Positions 6,401 to 7,088 of a stretch of 7,088 nucleotides of DNA are shown here, in pieces. Origin of the DNA: Acidobacteria bacterium AH-259-L09 (lineage in GTDB: Bacteria; Acidobacteriota; UBA6911; RPQK01). The first letter of the stretch is position 1. Each line of letters starts with the position of its first letter. Location of the stretch: NCBI GenBank assembly GCA_027717875.1, contig JALLOL010000131.1, positions 1-7,088 of the forward strand, given 5' to 3'. The position numbers were made by a program, and so were the translations under genes. The notes under the pieces were generated by a model that was not told the DNA's origin, did not search any database, and saw only the letters and a program-made list of their open reading frames with translations.

Positions 6401-7088
6401 ACGGCCAAAAACCCCGACGGCACGAACTTTACGGGCCAGCTTTCCATCTCTTTGGTGCCCAGAGACCTGGCGCCGGCGGCTTTACCGGATTTTCTCGATC
6501 CTGCTCTCGTCATCACCATCCAGCCCGTGGGGGTGACTTTCTCAACTCCTGTCGCCATTACCTTTCCCAATATCGACAATCTCCCCCCGGGCAGTGAAGT
6601 GGACCTCTGGTCCTTGGACGCCAGTCTGGGAGTCTTTTCCATTGTGGGAACCGGACTCGTCTCGGCCGATGGGAGCAAGATCGAGACCATCTCGGGAGGC
6701 ATCCGGGCCACGGACTGGCATTTTGCCTTGTCCCCGGCATCCCAGGCCGATGACCAGGTGCCAGGAGGCCAGACACCCATCCAGGATGATAAGAAGAGCA
6801 CGAAGTGTGAGTGCACTTCCTCGGTTCAGCTTCAAAACGGCTCCATCGAGGTAGACCTCTCTCTTCCCTCTTACCGCTCTTTAGGCGTCTCGCGCTCTTT
6901 GCGCTTCCTCTACAGTGCTCAGTGGGCCCATCCCCAGCCGTTGATTCCGTTTAACTCCACCATACCGATCAGGACCGCCATCCCTGTGACACTCTCCTAC
7001 CAGCTCTCCGTGGGCGGCGTCGATCAGGGGACGGAGACTTTTGTCGACACCAGCGTCCTAGCAGCCTGTCGGACTTTCGCCGTAAGTC
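3494..7088 (+). CDS. Giant exported multidomain PKD/Ig-like protein, probably RHS-type (3' end outside window)
   Basis: One uninterrupted frame of 1198 codons that runs off the window. Residues 1-28 are a classical signal peptide (R2-R3, long hydrophobic core, cleavage near TSS-QQ). Residues about 31-240 form a domain I cannot name, with motifs IDQDSIDSG, GDEGWF, DANGDREALLDK and two cysteines (C168, C234). PKD-like domains follow at about 262-353, 357-450 and 455-546; two Ig-like repeats at 549-643 and 644-740; a cadherin/He_PIG-like domain at 746-835; a carboxypeptidase-regulatory-like domain at 845-936; and a beta module reminiscent of ZU5 at about 940-1080. A linker with C1105-x-C1107 leads into SLPSYRSLGVSRSLRF (1123-1138), resembling sequence that precedes YD/RHS repeats. 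The protein is thus secreted or surface-anchored, for adhesion, binding or toxin delivery. It has its own leader and is unlikely to be co-transcribed with the sulfatase. RHS assignment is inference, as no YD repeat is visible. Confidence 0.92.
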   Translation, partial: MRRSIPGLLVVCFVFLMWLFFPPATSSQQPNTALFLVIDQDSIDSGAAPNFFSAVDVNEPIADIGLRTQLSFFSANLPNTITLHTGTVGDEGWFAPQIIPPSWDAAGPTSDGLRNYLGNPSLPFPHSVGPGLGTPDANGDREALLDKIPDVIPLRVTGLKLLEGQQVCAVVYDGDLSININFDPINGGVIDGSLKGANLGTVAFEVISVTELTGVSSSSLPQVDIQILDAAEVCEGALELFTDAPEPISSSEPFDVVPSLETPVADAGEDIHAIVSEEISLDGSASFDPQGDRLTFSWTLVSSPDGSTATLIDPLQPNPRLIPDLPGDYTLELVVNDGVEDSLSDRVTVTAFAVDAPPNARAGEDQNVLVGAIVFLDGSDSEDPEQAPLDFSWSFGGVPVGSALTDVDLFDSLTAMPSFIPDVEGAYIVNLQVSDGPLTDIGSVRGLARQPNVGPNADAGADQLAPAGEVTLDGSASFDPDTAPLPLAFSWGFVFTPVSSTLTNTDILDATTATPRFTPDVGGNYVLRLTVDDGERTDADNVLVFVDATPPALQFVSPAEGALLNTNTPELQLSFSDGESGVDTSTLSIQQGGQPLGVNCSFGTGSASCTPVSALPEGAIALSATIADVAGNVSGAATLNFTVDTVAPQLAFTAPVGGSTVTTNTPTIELSFSDSGSGVDTATLAIQANGSPLAVNCTFAAGSGTCTPTTPLPEGLNTLTATIADLAGNLSAVAQVSFTVQLAVVNQAPILDPIGIQTVALGSTLTLNLTATDPDLDPLTFSATPLPLPANSSLNALTGVFTFTPSADQVGTITLTFNVSDGLLTDSETIAITVLGPAVGGITALSGRLLDSNDFALGIETAVVGATVSLLGTGFSSASDTAGNFTLSGIPAGAQILDIDASLANLAPEGSSYAGFREEIELISDVTNIIDRPFFLPRIAANSLTAVNPNFFTTVTNPDLGVSIRVPPNTAKNPDGTNFTGQLSISLVPRDLAPAALPDFLDPALVITIQPVGVTFSTPVAITFPNIDNLPPGSEVDLWSLDASLGVFSIVGTGLVSADGSKIETISGGIRATDWHFALSPASQADDQVPGGQTPIQDDKKSTKCECTSSVQLQNGSIEVDLSLPSYRSLGVSRSLRFLYSAQWAHPQPLIPFNSTIPIRTAIPVTLSYQLSVGGVDQGTETFVDTSVLAACRTFAVS
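4277..5131 (+). repeat. Three tandem PKD-like domains within the large protein
   Basis: Each unit of about 90-95 residues starts with a P-x-A-x-A-G-x-D/E pattern, then LDGS-S-DP, an F-S-W core strand, and ends with G-x-Y-x-L-x-V-x-DG. Units cover residues 262-353, 357-450 and 455-546. The first and third share a near-identical LDGSASFDP segment (coding positions 4334-4360 and 4909-4935, 23 of 27 bases the same). PKD folds act as stiff spacers or sugar/protein-binding modules on extracellular proteins. The third position in each unit differs enough to show the array is old rather than a recent expansion. Confidence 0.85.
5138..5713 (+). repeat. Two tandem Ig-like repeats with a conserved cysteine pair
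   Basis: Residues 549-643 and 644-740 share the pattern NT-x-TP-x-[LI]-x-LSFSD followed by SGVDT-x-TL-x-IQ, then NC-x8-CTP, then LPEG and TATIAD-[VL]-AGN (SATIAD in the first). The two cysteines, eight residues apart in each unit, suit a local disulfide in an exported beta-sandwich. This resembles the Ig-like repeats of large bacterial adhesins. The conserved SGVD and AGN motifs show that one unit was copied from the other. Confidence 0.8.

Noticed and set aside
6229..6816. 195-codon minus-strand frame
   Set aside because: It is antisense to the continuous large frame and shows no recognisable motifs or ribosome site.

Overview
The window has two solid coding blocks separated by about 1.8 kb that looks eroded. 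All recognisable genes are on the + strand. The organism cannot be named from the sequence. A secreted S1-type sulfatase with a long C-terminal extension is typical of environmental Planctomycetota and similar sulfatase-rich phyla (Verrucomicrobiota, Poribacteria). A very large PKD/Ig-type surface protein is compatible with the same kind of free-living bacterium. There are no rRNA, tRNA or CRISPR features.

Layout. (1) Positions 3-1730: a complete-looking exported sulfatase with every canonical S1 active-site residue. (2) Positions about 1747-2769: the C-terminal two thirds of a large serine recombinase. Its catalytic resolvase domain is absent, and recognisable recombinase sequence begins less than 20 nt after the sulfatase stop codon, so an abrupt breakpoint lies there. 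(3) Positions 2770-3493: 724 nt without an intact gene. It holds a same-frame remnant that repeats the recombinase tail peptide, then a short reading frame with an excellent ribosome binding site that looks like a frameshifted small membrane protein. The last part is an untranslated leader. (4) Positions 3494-7088: the first 1198 codons of a giant exported protein, open at the window edge. It has a signal peptide, an unnamed N-terminal domain, three PKD-like domains, two tandem Ig-like repeats with paired cysteines, a cadherin/He_PIG-like domain, a carboxypeptidase-regulatory-like domain, a ZU5-like beta module, and a C-terminal segment resembling the part that precedes YD/RHS repeats in giant RHS-type proteins.

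How they work together. The two intact genes are both exported but share no evident pathway. The sulfatase would remove sulfate from polysaccharides, while the large protein is likely a surface or secreted adhesin/RHS-like molecule. They do not form an operon. The recombinase fragment and frameshifted gene between them read as a scar of mobile-element insertion and decay. An assembly join at about 1731-1747 is an alternative explanation that the sequence alone cannot exclude. The most interesting items are the sharp sulfatase/recombinase junction, the repeated recombinase tail, the frameshifted small gene and the domain order of the giant protein.
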